From Russula earlei (lineage: Eukaryota > Basidiomycota > Agaricomycetes > Russulales > Russulaceae): a stretch of DNA of 64,000 nucleotides. Made by a program: the position numbers and the translations under genes. Location: the NCBI GenBank assembly GCA_025769875.1, contig JAGFNK010000078.1, forward strand, positions 1-64,000, written 5' to 3'. The notes beneath the pieces were generated by a model. That model had not been told where the DNA came from, did no database searches, and was given only the letters and a program-made list of their open reading frames with translations. Below, piece by piece: positions 50,101 to 62,397 of this stretch. Each line of letters opens with the position of its first letter. Position 1 is the first letter of the stretch.

Positions 50101-51948
50101 GAGATCGTGTTTGCGCGGACGTCACCTCAGCACAAACTCGAGATCGGTAACATATTCTTCTTCGTCCATGATCGTGTTTAGAAGATCTGATGTTCTCCAC
50201 CAGTCAAACGTGCTCAAGCTCTGGGACATATCGTTGGAGTGTAAGCACTTCCTACGTCGCATTATTGCCACATCCGACAACCTGCCGCAGGACTGGTGAT
50301 GGCGTCAACGACTCCCCCGCTCTGAAGCGCGCGGACCTCGGCATTGCTATGAACATTTCGGGCTCAGATGTGTCCAAAGAAGCCGCTAATATGATTCTCC
50401 TCGATGACAACTTTGCTTCCACCGTGAAAGGCGTCCAAGAGGGTCGTCAAATATTCGTAAACTTGAAGCGGTCTATCCAATATACGATTACACACACCAC
50501 GCCTGAGGTCATCCCTCAGCTTCTCTGTAAGCGTCCAGGCCGTCACTTTTCGGCAGTGCGTGGAAATTCACCCCTGCCATAGATGTGATCATACCCGTCC
50601 CTTTGCCACTGTCGGCTATCCTCATTCTTGTAATAGGTGAGACCGACGCACCATGAGATTTCATCGTTGACGGGTCCATTTCAGATCTTGGTTTCGAGCT
50701 CTTTGTTGCCGTATGTATCATCTTGTTACCATCCTTACTACACGTGATACGGTTGATGACGCTGATCTGACTCGCAGTTGACATTTGCGTGGGACAAGCC
50801 CGAGACGATGGACAGTGTGATGCGGATGCCTCCAAGGAAGCCTGGTTAGACTTCCTCGTTGCCTGTACTAAACGTATCTTATTCATGTTGGAACGTAGTG
50901 ACGGAGCGTTCAATCATGAACCGCAAACGACGTTCCCTGCGTCGTAGTAAGACGTTAGGCCAGGATACCGAGTCGCAATTGGCCACTCGGCCCAGCCGCT
51001 TAACCGTCCTTGCACGAAAGCTCAAGTCCCCATTCACCCGCGAGTTTTGGGTGGATCGCTTTGAATCCTCTGAAGGCGAAACCCTCGTCGATGCCAAAGT
51101 CCTTAGTTATTCGTACCTCGAAATAGGGATCATCGAGACAATCGGATCGTAAGTGCCGTTCTGGTGTATACTTTGGGTACCAATGCACCGCTCTCAGGTT
51201 ACTGGCGTACTTCGTTGTGTTTTACAAGAATGGCTTTTCACCGAACGACCTTCGGAGCGCACAGAAGAATGGCGGTAAGCTGACCGTGCTCAATTGGCGA
51301 TGCCTTACACCATCGCTCCTAGAATACTTCAAGAGTCACAGTCCGAATTTCATCAACTACAAGGGGCAGAGCATTAATGGGGCGGAACAAGTCGAAGCAC
51401 TTGCACAAGCCCAGTCTATTGGTACGTGCTGTCGGCATGGCTGATGTTTCTCTTTCAAATGACAGACAATGATTATAGTGTATTTGTCAATATTCTTCAC
51501 ACAGTGCTTCAACGTAAGTGGCATTTCTTTAGTACCCTCAAATTTCCGCCCACTGGCCTACGTAGGTCTTCGCTGTCAAAGCGAAATTCCATCTACCGTT
51601 TGGGAAAAGCATAATTAGCAACAAGTACAACTTCCTCGGGATTGTTGGCGGTGGGGCTTTAGTTATGTTTATCATCTACACACCACCATTCCACTCGGTT
51701 TTCGGTGGCTCCCACAAGCTGCTTCCGCTCTACTGGCTCATCTCAATGGCCTTCGGCTGTTTGATACTTCTCTGGGCCAGTATCCGTGTTCTTCTAGCGC
51801 GCAGATCGATTGAGCGGACGCGTGTCAAGGACATCCAGGGTCTCAGAATGTGTAAGTGCTTGAGTTGTCTCTGACGTGAAACACTCACTAAAGTTGATTC
51901 TATCAAGTCCCTACGTTACGTACCATGAGCATGCGCTCGCGGCATTAA
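47132..51948 (+). CDS. P-type ATPase, type IIC (Na+/K+- or H+/K+-ATPase alpha-like)
   Basis: This is a cation-pumping ATPase of the animal Na,K-ATPase subfamily, which many fungi keep beside ENA-type pumps. The order is: soluble N-terminus; [20 protein letters not shown] (M1); [36 protein letters not shown] (actuator TGES); [11 protein letters not shown] and [31 protein letters not shown] (M4 PEGL); the phosphorylation loop [30 protein letters not shown] (nucleotide-binding KGAPE); [40 protein letters not shown]; and the C-terminal helices. At least 15 short introns are needed, among them a putative GC-AG intron (48180-48229) and a 5-nt micro-exon (48878-48882). The end is [14 protein letters not shown] with TAA at 51946-51948. 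No stop or frameshift was found in the exons I read. Ion specificity and the need for a beta subunit are unknown. Confidence 0.9.
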
Positions 51949-54393
51949 AATTTACGAGCACGGAAGGTTTCTTGAGTGGATTGGATACGATCATTCGCAC
52001 CTTACAGCGATCACGATAACGATAACCTGATTAAATGAGAATTGATTACTATCGGTCGCAAATCCTGCTTGGTTGTCATTCCCTAACGCGGCTTCGTCCT
52101 GATGCAATTTACGACCGTCTCTCACACCGACAGGTGAGACCCCCAGTGTCATGTCACAAAAGACCGTTAACCTTGGGATGTCCAACTGTGCGATGGCGTC
52201 ATGGTATTTCCTTAGTATTCGGACGCTTGGGGACTTCAAGTGCAATTCTATAGCGGTATTGCACAGTGATCATCCGGATCGATCACTCTTTGCCTGCAAT
52301 CGTCGTATTCCACCACGATCATCCCCATGAATCGAGCTCTCTGCCAGCGGGCTCAAGCCAACCTTCATGTTGGCAAACATCTCTCTGTTCACGCGTGCCA
52401 CTGGCCATGATAGGGCATCCATATCCCCGTGCTCTTCCCTTGAAGGGCGCTGAATGCGGCGGTTGTTCCCGACCACCGTTCTTGCGGCCCCGGGCCTTCT
52501 CAAGATGATACAGTCGCGTCAGAGTGGCCGATTGTGATCTAACCAGGACCGCTGGCACCTGCACAATGCAGCGCCTCGTGGCCCCCCCCCCGTCGTGTCA
52601 CGCGTCGCGCACGGCTTACCACGTGGCAAGATTTCGACGTGGCACGGGCGCTTCGCGACAGTCGCCTTTCTAACCTTGTCCTCGTTGGGTCTGGCAAGCA
52701 GCTTGGCCCACAATTTTGTCGGTCGCCTAGAGCCACAGTCGATGGGTGCGTGACTTTCTCAGGGAATGATGATCCAGGCCTGTGACGCGTTCCATTGGCA
52801 ACGCAGCATCGAGCAGCGCCGCACCGATGTCACATGGCCGACTTTTTCTTCTCTGGCGTTGTTCGTCCCGTCACTCACTGATGGATCTCGGTGCCGTTGC
52901 CGTTGCCACCGTTGTCCGATCTCGCCTCTGGCATGCAGCCGGTGTCACATTGCGCAATCGGCGGGAAGGCGCTCCAAGATGAGCTCGATTCCGTTTTCTC
53001 CCATCACGTCTTTCACGTGACGGCTCCAGGGCCACCACGTAAACGTATTTGCAGCCCACTGAGTGGGTCCTCACCGTAAGCTGCCCTTGTGGCCGACCGA
53101 ATTCCCGATTCGGTTCATCTCGGGTTGGCTGATGCGCTGTGCTGTGCTCGTGAAAGGGTCGTTTCTCTGGATCGTGCCCATTCTCCTGCTTGCTCGCTCG
53201 ATTTGTTTGATGGTAGGGTCGACCGGTGGCTGTAGCGGCAGAGTTGTTTCTATGCAGGACTCTTCGGTTCGTTCCCATGAGCTCCCTCCACGTGGCCACA
53301 GAGATGTTAAGCGGACGTCACGGTTGTCTGTCTAGGTGACATTCGGACCAAACCTTCATCTCAGTGTGCTGCTTCGTGGGTCGGACAAGATCGAGGCAGA
53401 TGCAAGTAAATTGAAAGAAGATCGGAACTCTCGGTGGCGCATAATGCCCTTACAATTACGCGCACCATTGAGGAGATGTGCCGGGCCAGAGTGTTGTCTA
53501 CGTTGAGTTTCACCGTGACCGTAGGTGCCTGAAGCATCCCGTCTTTCTGACCTGCTGTAACTGTAGATCAGCTGTCGCATAGTACGTAATAATGGGATGA
53601 GGAGCTATGCACCGATGCAATATCCCATACATCAAGTTAGCGTATGCTCCAGAGAAGGGTAAGATTTTGGCATTTCGGCATGTACCAACTTGAGGCCACG
53701 CAGGGATCTGACCCTCACACATGAAATCTAAGGATTCACTGACACATCTCCGAGTCTGAAGGCTCGTCCTCTCCCTTTTGACCCCCACTTCTCACATTCC
53801 GGCAGCTGAGATAACAAGTGGTATCATTCCCTGTGAGAAAATTTCACTGGTGATATCAGTCGCCACCTCGATCACCTCGACTTCCAACATTTCGAGATCC
53901 CCCATCTGTTCGGTTTCCAGACACGGCACTTTTACAATCGCGCGCGATGATGCGAGAGGGTTATTCACACCTCTCCCCCGCGCCTACGCTTTTGGAATGT
54001 GAGACGATGGCTAACGAACGTTATGCTGTCGCCGCGTCCTACCAGGCACTGATCCCGAAAGCAAGCAACAGCTTCGGCCATATTGCCCCATGCTCCGGAG
54101 TCATGGAAAGTAATCGATCCGAGATGCGACATCCTGTCGCAACGGCGTTACTATACTGATCGTTCAGATATAAATGGGTTGATCTCTGTGTGAATCATCG
54201 TAGCTCTTGCTCTACGTTCACGTTCACTCTTTCTGAGGCACTGGTTGGTGAGTGTCATGCTTAGGTCCGTCATGCTGTTTCCTGGGACGATCCCCTGATG
54301 ACCTGCAGCCCGCACACGATTGTTCGCACACGCTCTACCTTTTTTTTTTCCTCCAAACCTACAGATCTCTCTAATCGACTTTACGTTTCGAAC
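51949..54393. other. Gene-poor interval (2.4 kb)
   Basis: No coding region is supported. Short overlapping frames on both strands (for example 52871-53299, minus) have no motif and mixed composition. The right part, from about 54116, shares a motif block with the region upstream of the 62.6-kb relic. Confidence 0.45.
54116..54270. repeat. Upstream block shared with the 62.4-kb region (copy A)
   Basis: The stretch GAGATGCGACATCCTGTCGC, followed by AACGGCGTTACTAT, resembles TTGATGCGACATTCTGTGGC then AATGTTACTCT at 62406-62433. GAGGCACTGGTTGGTGAGTG at 54236-54255 resembles GAGCACTGGTTGGTGAGTG at 62508-62526. Both lie upstream of the paralogous secreted-protein sequences in the same order. Confidence 0.55.
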
Positions 54394-54971
54394 ATGCGCT
54401 TCCCTACGAATCTCGTCGTCCTTGCCTTGGCCACCTCTACCATATCCCCTGCTCTGTCTGCTCCAATTCGGTATGGCGGGCTTGCATTCGAAGTAGGGGC
54501 GTCGGCGGTCCTGATGGACTTCATGTTTCTAGACACAACCACGCCCGGGCTCATGCGGAATTTGAAAAACGCGGAGGGAGACTCCAATTGGCCGAAACAC
54601 TCTTCAAATCGGCGAAAAACATGTCGCCCAAATCGGCGAAATCCTTCGCGCCCAGAATCAAGAGCCTTTTCGGATCGGACGTCAAGGAAAAATCCTTGAG
54701 TACGCTCAAGTGGGGCGGCGGGATGGGGCTCGTTGGGGCCGGTGCTCAAGATATCAGCAGTCACAATAAACAGGCTCCTCATCAGCGCCGCGCGCTTGAA
54801 CCTCGGGCAGCCAGGGCTTTTGCGATGGAGAAACGTGCTGGTGGTGCTGCAGGAGCAGGTGCCAAGCTCGTCGGAAGTTTGCTCAAGAACAATAAGTCCT
54901 GGAAGCAAGTCGTGGGACAGAATGCCCTGCTTGGGGGATTACTTAGTACTTTCTACCCTCGCCGCAAATGA
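54394..54971 (+). CDS. Small secreted protein with dibasic processing sites
   Basis: The model is join(54394..54470, 54533..54971), 171 aa. Exon 1 is a clean signal peptide, MRFPTNLVVLALATSTISPA followed by LSAPIR. The 62-nt intron (GTATGG donor, CTGAT branch, TTTCTAG) is placed so that exon 2 continues HNHARAHAEFEKRGGRLQ. Without splicing, the frame ends early in an implausible Arg-rich tail. The mature part has Kex2-type sites (FEKR, HQRR, MEKR) and a Gly/Ala/Leu-rich C-terminal segment (AGGAAGAGAKLVGSLLKNNK ... LGGLLSTFYPRRK). It is Lys-rich and Cys-free. I know no family; a processed secreted peptide precursor is inference. A paralogous relic with the same intron phase lies at 62.6 kb. 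Confidence 0.68.
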
Positions 54972-56740
54972 GGCTGAATAATGTATGGGAAGAAGGGTTA
55001 TAACCATTAATGAAGCCGACGTATGTAAAAAGGCCAGTGAATGCCTTGCCACTACTGACACGGCGATTGTAGGAAACGTTCATTTGAAACTCAAGCGGTG
55101 GAGATGGCGGCGAAGGGTGGAAGGGAAAGGCATTAGAGGTGCTTTCAGCAAGTCTCAGGGCGTTGATGAATCGCGAAAACGACGGTAGGAGGACATAAGA
55201 TTTCTGGTGAAATCATTCTTGAAGACCGTCACCGGCGTTGGTATCACAACGGAAGTATCCAATGTGATTCCCGACGGCAGCAAAAAACCAAAAAAAGGAA
55301 CTCAAGGGTCGTAGCACCCGCAAGCGCGATGTGGCGTGAGCGTCTCTTATTTCACTTCTCGGCTGTCAACGAGCTCATTGTCAACTCAGCTTTCCGTGTT
55401 GCCAGCAAGCGCGGCCTGGGGTGAGTGTCTCTCATCTTCTTCACTTTCTCTTAGTCGGCTCAATCTCCACAGAGGGGAGGATGGGCTTGCTGCTCTCGCT
55501 CTCTACAGTCGCGCGCTCACAGAACTTGACTAGCTGGACTAGGTGCATCTCAACGATGCCGTCGGACTTCCATGAACTTGTAGCTTGTCTCGATAAATGG
55601 CGTACGGATTGGCAGTACTAGTGAGGAATGTGGATAATGTGCAGAGAGATTGTCCGTTCGGAAAGCTGTACGCAAGCGGTGCACCTTTTCTTCTCTTGCT
55701 TGCGATGATCGATGGCCGGAGCTGAGACCGCCAGTGCACGAACACCCGAGCTGCAGTGCAGTCACCCCCGCCCGAGATCAATCTAGTCGTAGCAGTTCCG
55801 ACGACACCCCCGACTCGTACTGATTTACGTTGCCCAGAGCACAGTTGTGTAACCATATCACTGTGGAGAGGAACTCGAGCGCGAGCGGCGATACCGTGAC
55901 CGCACTCGTTGGTTCCGTCATCGTTCTCTCGCCGGTCTCTCGATACGCGGAGGCCCTGGCCCCAGAGGACGGCCAGCTTGAGTTTGTGGGTGGTATGCCA
56001 TCTCAGAAAGAAAAGTCATCTTCTCTCAGGGCGTTTCTCTGTGACGGCCATCGTGTTCATTGCGGGGGAGTAACGACCAAGATGCTGTTGAGCCGCGGCA
56101 AATGCCCGTTCGAACTCTGATCCGCCTCACATCACAAGCCAAACCCCTTATCTTATCTTATATGTGCACATTCTGCCTTATGCCCTTCACGACGAGACGC
56201 ACCACCTCACACCCGACTTGACGATTGCAAGCCATCAACGAGCTGGACGCGTTACGCTCTTCGGCGATCGTCGCATTTATCCGCTTGCCTGTTCTCGCTC
56301 GCTGGTATCTCGATCCTCGTCTGCCTGGCCTGTACTTTACTTTCCAAAAGTTATCCCCACACCACCCGCTAACTCTCAACTCCCCCCCACTCGCCGAATA
56401 ATGATAAATCTCTTGTGACGGGGCATCCTCCAAAATGCCTCGGAGCTGATGTTTGCCTGCTGAAGCCCTTGTCTGCCAGCTTACGACGGTCAGGTTGGAG
56501 CTGCTGGGATATCAACGTCATTACGTCTCACCTCGGTCTTTCTTTCTCTTCACTCCCAGCTGTACTCTCAGTCCGGGTTGCTATGGAACAGCAACGAGAG
56601 TAAACGTTAGACCAATTGCCGCGGCGAGATTACGAGACTTTACGTTGGGCGTATCAACTCCCCAACGGTCCCTGCACAACCGCTGTCCTAGATCTTGGAT
56701 ATCCACAGCCCCACTGCAGGGCGCCAACGCCACAACCTCC
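54972..56740. other. Intergenic (1.8 kb)
   Basis: No gene is supported. Two similar short segments, GTGAGCGTCTCTTATTTCAC at about 55337 and GTGAGTGTCTCTCATCTTCT at about 55420, suggest a small diverged repeat. The AP-4 epsilon 3' UTR lies at the right end. Confidence 0.4.
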
Positions 56741-59700
56741 TTATCCAGAAAGGACCTGCTTTACTGCTACCAGTAAACCTTCGTCATCGCTCCGCATGCG
56801 CCATAAACATCCATCCTCGTCGTTGTCCCGCTCCTCGTGCAATCTTAACACCGCCCGTCCACGACCATCCGGACCTCCCAGAACCAAAATCTTCAGTTCG
56901 CCTGTAGGTTGCAGTTGCGCAATCAGAAACGATCCGTGGCAATGCCACGAGCAAATATAGGCCCCACCTTGGAATGGCGGCCGGTCCGCAGGGAGAACGG
57001 CGAGACCCCGGGGGAATCCGAGGCCTTGAAGGCGGCGCACAACCGCTTCCAGAGTCTCGTCGCACCACCCTCGGGCAGAGAATGTCGACGCCGTGTCCCA
57101 CACGTTTGCGAAATCATCACGATTCTGCTCGTCTTGCTCGGATACCTTTACGTCGTCTGGCTGCTCTGCAATGAAAGGCACGTCGAGGGAGATCAGATCT
57201 GCCCGTGGGCTCTGTTCGTAGTATGAGTTGCGCGGACATCAGTGATTTGTGCCTTCAAAGGTCGAGCGGACGCACAAGCAGACTGATGGACGTCGGATTC
57301 CGCACGGGAGAGCCGGGTGGACTTCTCACGTACTGCGGCTGCTGGTGGCATCAAAATGTACCATCCCAAAGGAATAAGTGTGGGGGGTACCAACAAGTGA
57401 GAGCGCGCGCAGCTCAGGGCTGCCAGCTGCAATCGCTAAATCTCCAGCTGTGACGGTCCGTGCAAGGTCATCGTGAGAGTCCGAAGTGGGTATGGAGCGC
57501 GTGCTGCTCGTGGCGCGCGAGCGACGTGGTTGTGAGGGAGGAGGTGGCTCGTAGGCTGTATACCGGAGCTTCTGTGCTCCTCTGAACGATGATCGGGACT
57601 CTGCGCGTGAAGAGGAATTGATGTGAGGTGAACTAGGAGGCGCTGGTGACTTGGACTCGAGCGCGAGGAGGAAGTCTGGAAGCTGGTGTGATGTGGGTCG
57701 ATATTATAAACGTGTCCTGAATAAATAGCCCTCACTGAGCGCGAGCGACTGTTCGCGACAGCGGCTTTCAACTCGTCTGGCTTGCGGGCCATGTCTTCAA
57801 ACTGAGAACATCTCTAATCGTTTCTCGTTGTCAGGGACCACTGGCTATGAAAGGCGAAAGGATGAAGGAACTGACACGTGATATATGGCGACTGGCTGTG
57901 CTCCTTAGATGTTGAATGTGTGAGATTGTCTCGGGCGGGATCTTTTGGCATTCGGCTGCCAGGCGCATCATCGCCAGAAGGCCAACTTCCTGAATAGATG
58001 CTGCAATGACGTTAATGCAGGCCGACGTGCAGTAAAATAAAAGCAAACATCCGGACCTGGGTATGAAATCAGCCGTCGGCTTAACCCGCATAGCAGCTGA
58101 ACTGGGGACACGGGAACACGCCCGGCGTACTCGCAGGCCAAAGCTGTTAGCACGACCATCAGGGTGGGAGTGAAGGACGTCTCTGCCTCCACTTCAGCAA
58201 GTGGCGTCAGCAGGGTTGTCGCAACGTTTTCACCAAAAGTGGCTTCACCTGAACCCAGCCAGTCAAGTCAGTCTATACGCAACCAGATAGTAAAATTTAC
58301 CATCGCGAAGAGAAGACAAGACGGTTTCTACTGCACGTTCGAGAACTTGGGAGCTTCGCCAAGCATCGGGCCGTGTCGACGCAGGTGATATGACATCCCT
58401 GATGGATCTTGCATATAGTTCAGCATCATCGCCGGCAAGAATCGTTATCACTTCAAGCAAGGCGAGTACTTCGTCCTCGCACGACGCCGCAGAGCGGTCC
58501 AGACTTCCCAATTTCTGAGAAAAGTATAATTCGACAATGGACGGGTCAACATTTGTCAACACGCGTAGAGTCTAAAAGGGGGCTGAGGGAGCACGCTAGG
58601 GAAAACAGAGGACGACACACCTTTAACCAAATGGCTGGATCGGGAGTGGAGAGCAGTCGCATCACACGATCGACCTCCCAAGCTTCGAGAACTGCGGGAA
58701 CGTCTGGTATTGTGCCAGCCCATACGGCCGGAGGAAGGCAACTTAAACAGGAGAGAAACAAGTGTTGCTCGCTTTGATCGTTCGAAAGTAAGTGGCGAAT
58801 ATGTGATACAGGGGACCCGTTCGACGTGGTAAAGGGTATCAATATGTCCGCGGGGGTATTTCGGAGGACAGAGAAACAATCGTAGAGTAGGACTGCATAG
58901 ATGGCCGTTTGTATCTGGTTGAGTAGTAGCGGAGCAGGCGAGACTTACCATGCGCCTTCGTGATGTTGGCAGATCGTTTGATAAGTCCGACGACAACTTT
59001 CAGTACTTCCTTGGAAGGTCTGCTCCGGAACGTCGTCCAGCATGCGCCAATGAAGTCACGAGAACTTACTGAACAATAGAGTACAGCCGCAGCGCTTTCT
59101 GTGTTACCAACATCGCTGCTGGGGAACTTGTGGAAGATTTTTCGAAGCGGACTAGAGACTGATATGCATTGCCTAGGGTATCAGGGCCAAGTAATCCATT
59201 CTGGGAATGTAAGGCCACGAGATCTGGACGCTACAATACGAACCGACCTTGTATAGACTGCTGCATACAGCAAGTGAAGAGCCAACGACTCCTTTGTCTG
59301 TATCACGAAGACACCTTGAGATCTCAGGCGACAACCATCGGAGCGCAGCAGGGTCACATTCAGATAGAGAGCGAGCGGCATGCAGCGCCCGCCTACGTAT
59401 ACGCGGTCTTGAAAGGCGCAATCATAACCTTTGATTACGAGCGAGAGAAGGATGGCGCACGATTTGTGGGACAATAAACCATGAAGACGGGCCTGCACTG
59501 CAGGGATGACGTCCTCACTTGGGCATTGAATGAGATAGTTCAATGCGAGGACTATGCGCATGGTTGAATCAGCCTCGAGATCCTAAATGCCGCATGACGA
59601 AATACGCCTTGATGGACAACAATGATATACCTTACGGATAGTGTTTACGAGCATGAGTTTCAAATCATGATGCGGGGACATGATTTCGGAACAGAATAGA

Positions 59701-60114
59701 TACCCTGGCGGGAGCTGCGGAAGGTGACGTAGACTGGGGTAGCGCGGAACGTACCGGTCTTCCTATCTTCGAAGGAGGAACCAGCTTCCGCCAAGTTCAC
59801 GGCATACGGGAGCGCAAATTCTAGTGCATCAGGAGGGAGTCCAGCCACTGTGTTCATCGAGCAATAAAGCAACATAATGAGGTACTCGCGACATTGGGCC
59901 TAAGCGGTCTTCAACGAAAGATACACTCCTAGAAGGAGGGCTGGGCTGGACGCACGGAGGAGAACCCGGGACGCGAAAGGCGATCGCGGAGTGCAGCGAC
60001 TTCCTCGAGGAAATAGTCGTCGGCTTGCTGAGCGGTTTGCGCGAGCTCAACCTTGCGAACTATAATATAATGTGCGCGACTGAGGGCTCCAGAGGATATA
60101 AACGGCACTTCCAT
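56741..60114 (-). CDS. AP4E1: AP-4 complex epsilon-like large adaptin
   Basis: Large adaptins form the trunk of clathrin or clathrin-independent coats; AP-4 sorts cargo at the TGN. The N-terminus reads MEVPFISSGALSRAHYIIVR, then MLLYCSMNTVAGLPPDALEF, YLFCSEIMSPHHDLKLMLVN (the adaptin block equivalent to L-x-V-N-T), MRIVLALNYLIQCPSEDVIP and RALHAARSLSECDPAALRWL. HEAT-like helices continue through SRDFIGACWTTFRSRPSKEV and VDRVMRLLSTPDPAIWLKTL. A Ser/Pro hinge with LPDFLLALESKS and KLRYTAYEPPPPSQP follows, then a C-terminal piece (DDFANVWDTASTFSARGWCD, ETLEAVVRRLQGLGF, CLWRMRSDDEGLLVAVKQ). About a dozen introns are inferred. The link SDVHQSA-YLISLDVPF needs acceptor GGGCAG. AP-4 epsilon is preferred over AP-1 gamma or AP-2 alpha, but this rests on my reading alone. 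Confidence 0.78.
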
Positions 60115-60260
60115 TGGTGAGGAAGAGACGCCACGCGAACGCCCGGGTAGCTGACAACGAGCACGTGGTCTCTCCCCACAACGACGTTCTCACGACAACA
60201 GCCGTTCCCCCCCTTGGCCCTTGCCTGTCAAAAAAGCTACTAGCTGGTTTTTAGTCCACT
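60115..60260. promoter_or_regulatory. Bidirectional promoter region AP-4 epsilon/BUB2 (146 bp)
   Basis: Only 146 bp separate the two start codons. The interval must contain both promoters and leaders. Confidence 0.5.
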
Positions 60261-61550
60261 ATGAGCGATCCCGCAGATCTGGCAGCCACCGCGCGCGCAT
60301 TCAACAAGATTCTTTCGCAACCAAAACTATCCTCCTAAAACGCGAACTTCAGAGGACGTGGAAGAAAGCGTGAAGAAGCTCCGCCGCCTGATCCTCATCG
60401 AAGGCATCCCATCTAAAGCAGTACGTGCTCGACTCACCGATTCTGGGCCCGGCGCTTCGTGTTCATCCACCAACGGGATTTTTGCAGGATCCAACGCTGC
60501 GACACAGGATTTGGAAAATCTTGCTCAGGGTCAACGACTTACCCGCCGAAACATTCCTTGAATATGTCGCGAGAGGACCATGCGAAGTGAGGGAGAAAAT
60601 TCGCAACGACACTTTCCGGTGCGTGGCCATATATCGCATGCTCTTACCCTTCTCTCATGTTATCGCGTCATCCGTTCAGTACACTTGCCACTGATCGTGG
60701 TTTCAAGGAGCGAGTCCGAGAGGACATGCTCGTCCGCCTTCTTGACGCGTTCGTCTGGAGAAACCATGGTATTTTGCACTGCGGTATGCTCCCCGTGTAA
60801 AATACTCACCCATTTATAGACAGACAAGAGTCGTCTCAGCAGCTTGGGTTCACATACGTGCAGGGCATGAATGTTCTCGGCCGCCCCTTTTCTTTATACT
60901 ATGCCTTCGGAACTGGAAGCATTTTTCTGCTTTGCGAAATTCATAGAGGAGTCTTGCCCAGCTCTATGTCCAACCTACTCTGGACGGTGTCCATCGGGGT
61001 TTGAGGGTTCGTGACAGTACCATCTCCTCTGGACGCACTTTCCGAATTTTTACGCCTGGAGCAGCTCCTCGACCGATGCCTCAAGATTGTGGACCCAGAG
61101 TTGTACAACTATCTGCGCTCAAAGAATCTTTCTGCCGAATTATATGCTTTTCCTTGTAAGTGTTCTTGTACCCTTACTATTGTACTCGACAGCCTCTCAC
61201 TTGTAATTGTTAGCTGTCCTCACGCTTTGTGCTTGCACACCACCGCTCGACCAAGTCCTCCGACTTTGGGACTTCCTTCTAGCCTTTGGGGTCCATCTTA
61301 ACGTCCTATGTGTCATTGCACAATTGCTCCTCATCCGTGACGATGTGATAGCCTCGTCCTCGTAGGTCGTTTTTGCCTTTGGCCAATCTATGATACCGAC
61401 CACGTCGTTGTCAGTCCAATGCGCCTCCTACGCACTTTCCCGCCGCTAGAAGCGTCACCCGTTATTGGAATCGCTGTCACCCTCGTTCGTGACCTCCCAG
61501 CTGAGCTATACGATGAGCTGGTGAGGCACCCATATGAATACCGCAAATGA
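60261..61550 (+). CDS. BUB2: BUB2-type TBC/Rab-GAP spindle checkpoint protein, apparently frameshifted
   Basis: Bub2 with Bfa1 (Cdc16/Byr4 in fission yeast) is the GAP for the Tem1/Spg1 GTPase and restrains mitotic exit. Exons read: MSDPADLAATARAFNKILS; SEDVEESVKKLRRLILIEGI; DPTLRHRIWKILLRVNDLPA; REKIRNDTFR (the IxxDxxR arginine finger); FKERVREDMLVRLLDAFVWR; QLGFTYVQGMNVL (the YxQ glutamine finger); AAPFLYTMPSELEAFFCFAK; LYVQPTLDGVHRGLR; LLDRCLKIVDPELYNYLRSK; VLTLCACTPPLDQVLRLWDF; LLRTFPPLEASPVIGIAV; and the end LVRHPYEYRK. Frame is kept at every intron, but three exons contain one extra base each: in AAAA at 60323-60326, at the GG of 60879-60880, and near 60961. Key GAP residues are present. 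It is either a recently broken gene or has sequence errors. The identification as BUB2 is firm; integrity is not. Confidence 0.8.
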
Positions 61551-62397
61551 CCATTCCTCGGTTTCGTCCCCCGCTTTCACCTTGCTATGCGCCATAATTT
61601 GTTGGCCGGAGGAGCTCAATTATTTAAGCCCGCTCAGAGATCTGATCGTGGAGGCAACCGCTTTGGAAACGAACCTTCAGCGTTCCCTTCGTGGGTGGTG
61701 CAGATGGTCGTGGCTGCGTCGGGCTTTCGAAGACCATCTTAGATGTATTTTCAAAGCCCTTCTGCCCCCCCGCGTCGATCACAGCGGCGTTGGGAGAGAC
61801 AGGAATGGCTGACCCAACGATTATGCGCCTCATCCTGGATAATGTATAGGGAATCGGAAATGGTGGGGCTGAGAGGGCGTGCAGTGAAGATGTGAAAGTA
61901 TGTCATCCGAATATTCGCGTATTCGCGTTGGAAGTCAATGGAAGGGGAACGGTATATTTTCAAATCACACCTCGCTCATTGACGGTCATGCTTTTCGTCA
62001 GGGTACTGTAGCGGCCTGCGCCCCTACGCTGCACATTTGCTCTCACCTCGGAGGCGCAAGCCCATCATATCCCAATACCGACAGCACAACTTCCCTCATA
62101 ATTGCACTTCTCGGCAGCGCATCCTCCGTCCATCGTTTTTAATGCGCAAATACAACATGAACACCTCAATGAAGCTTTTGGACGATCCCGATATTCCTGG
62201 GTAGGGACTTCATTAGTATACTTTGACAACAGCATATATCATTTCTATCCGCCCACCCTATAGGGGTCTAGATGACCCATGTAATCTACAGCGACCCGAG
62301 AATCGTTTTTCCTTCCAGTTGAAGTTCTCGACGTAGCTTGCAGTAAGGGTAATTCGTACACTCATGTTACGACTTAAATGATGATCTTATCAGTAGT
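61551..62397. other. Intergenic
   Basis: No gene is supported. An antisense 69-codon frame at 61624-61833 shows no motif. Left part is the BUB2 3' UTR. Confidence 0.4.

Noticed and set aside
54298..54699. Unspliced 133-codon frame covering the secreted protein start
   Set aside because: It reads through the intron into an Arg/Pro-rich tail; the spliced frame is far more protein-like.
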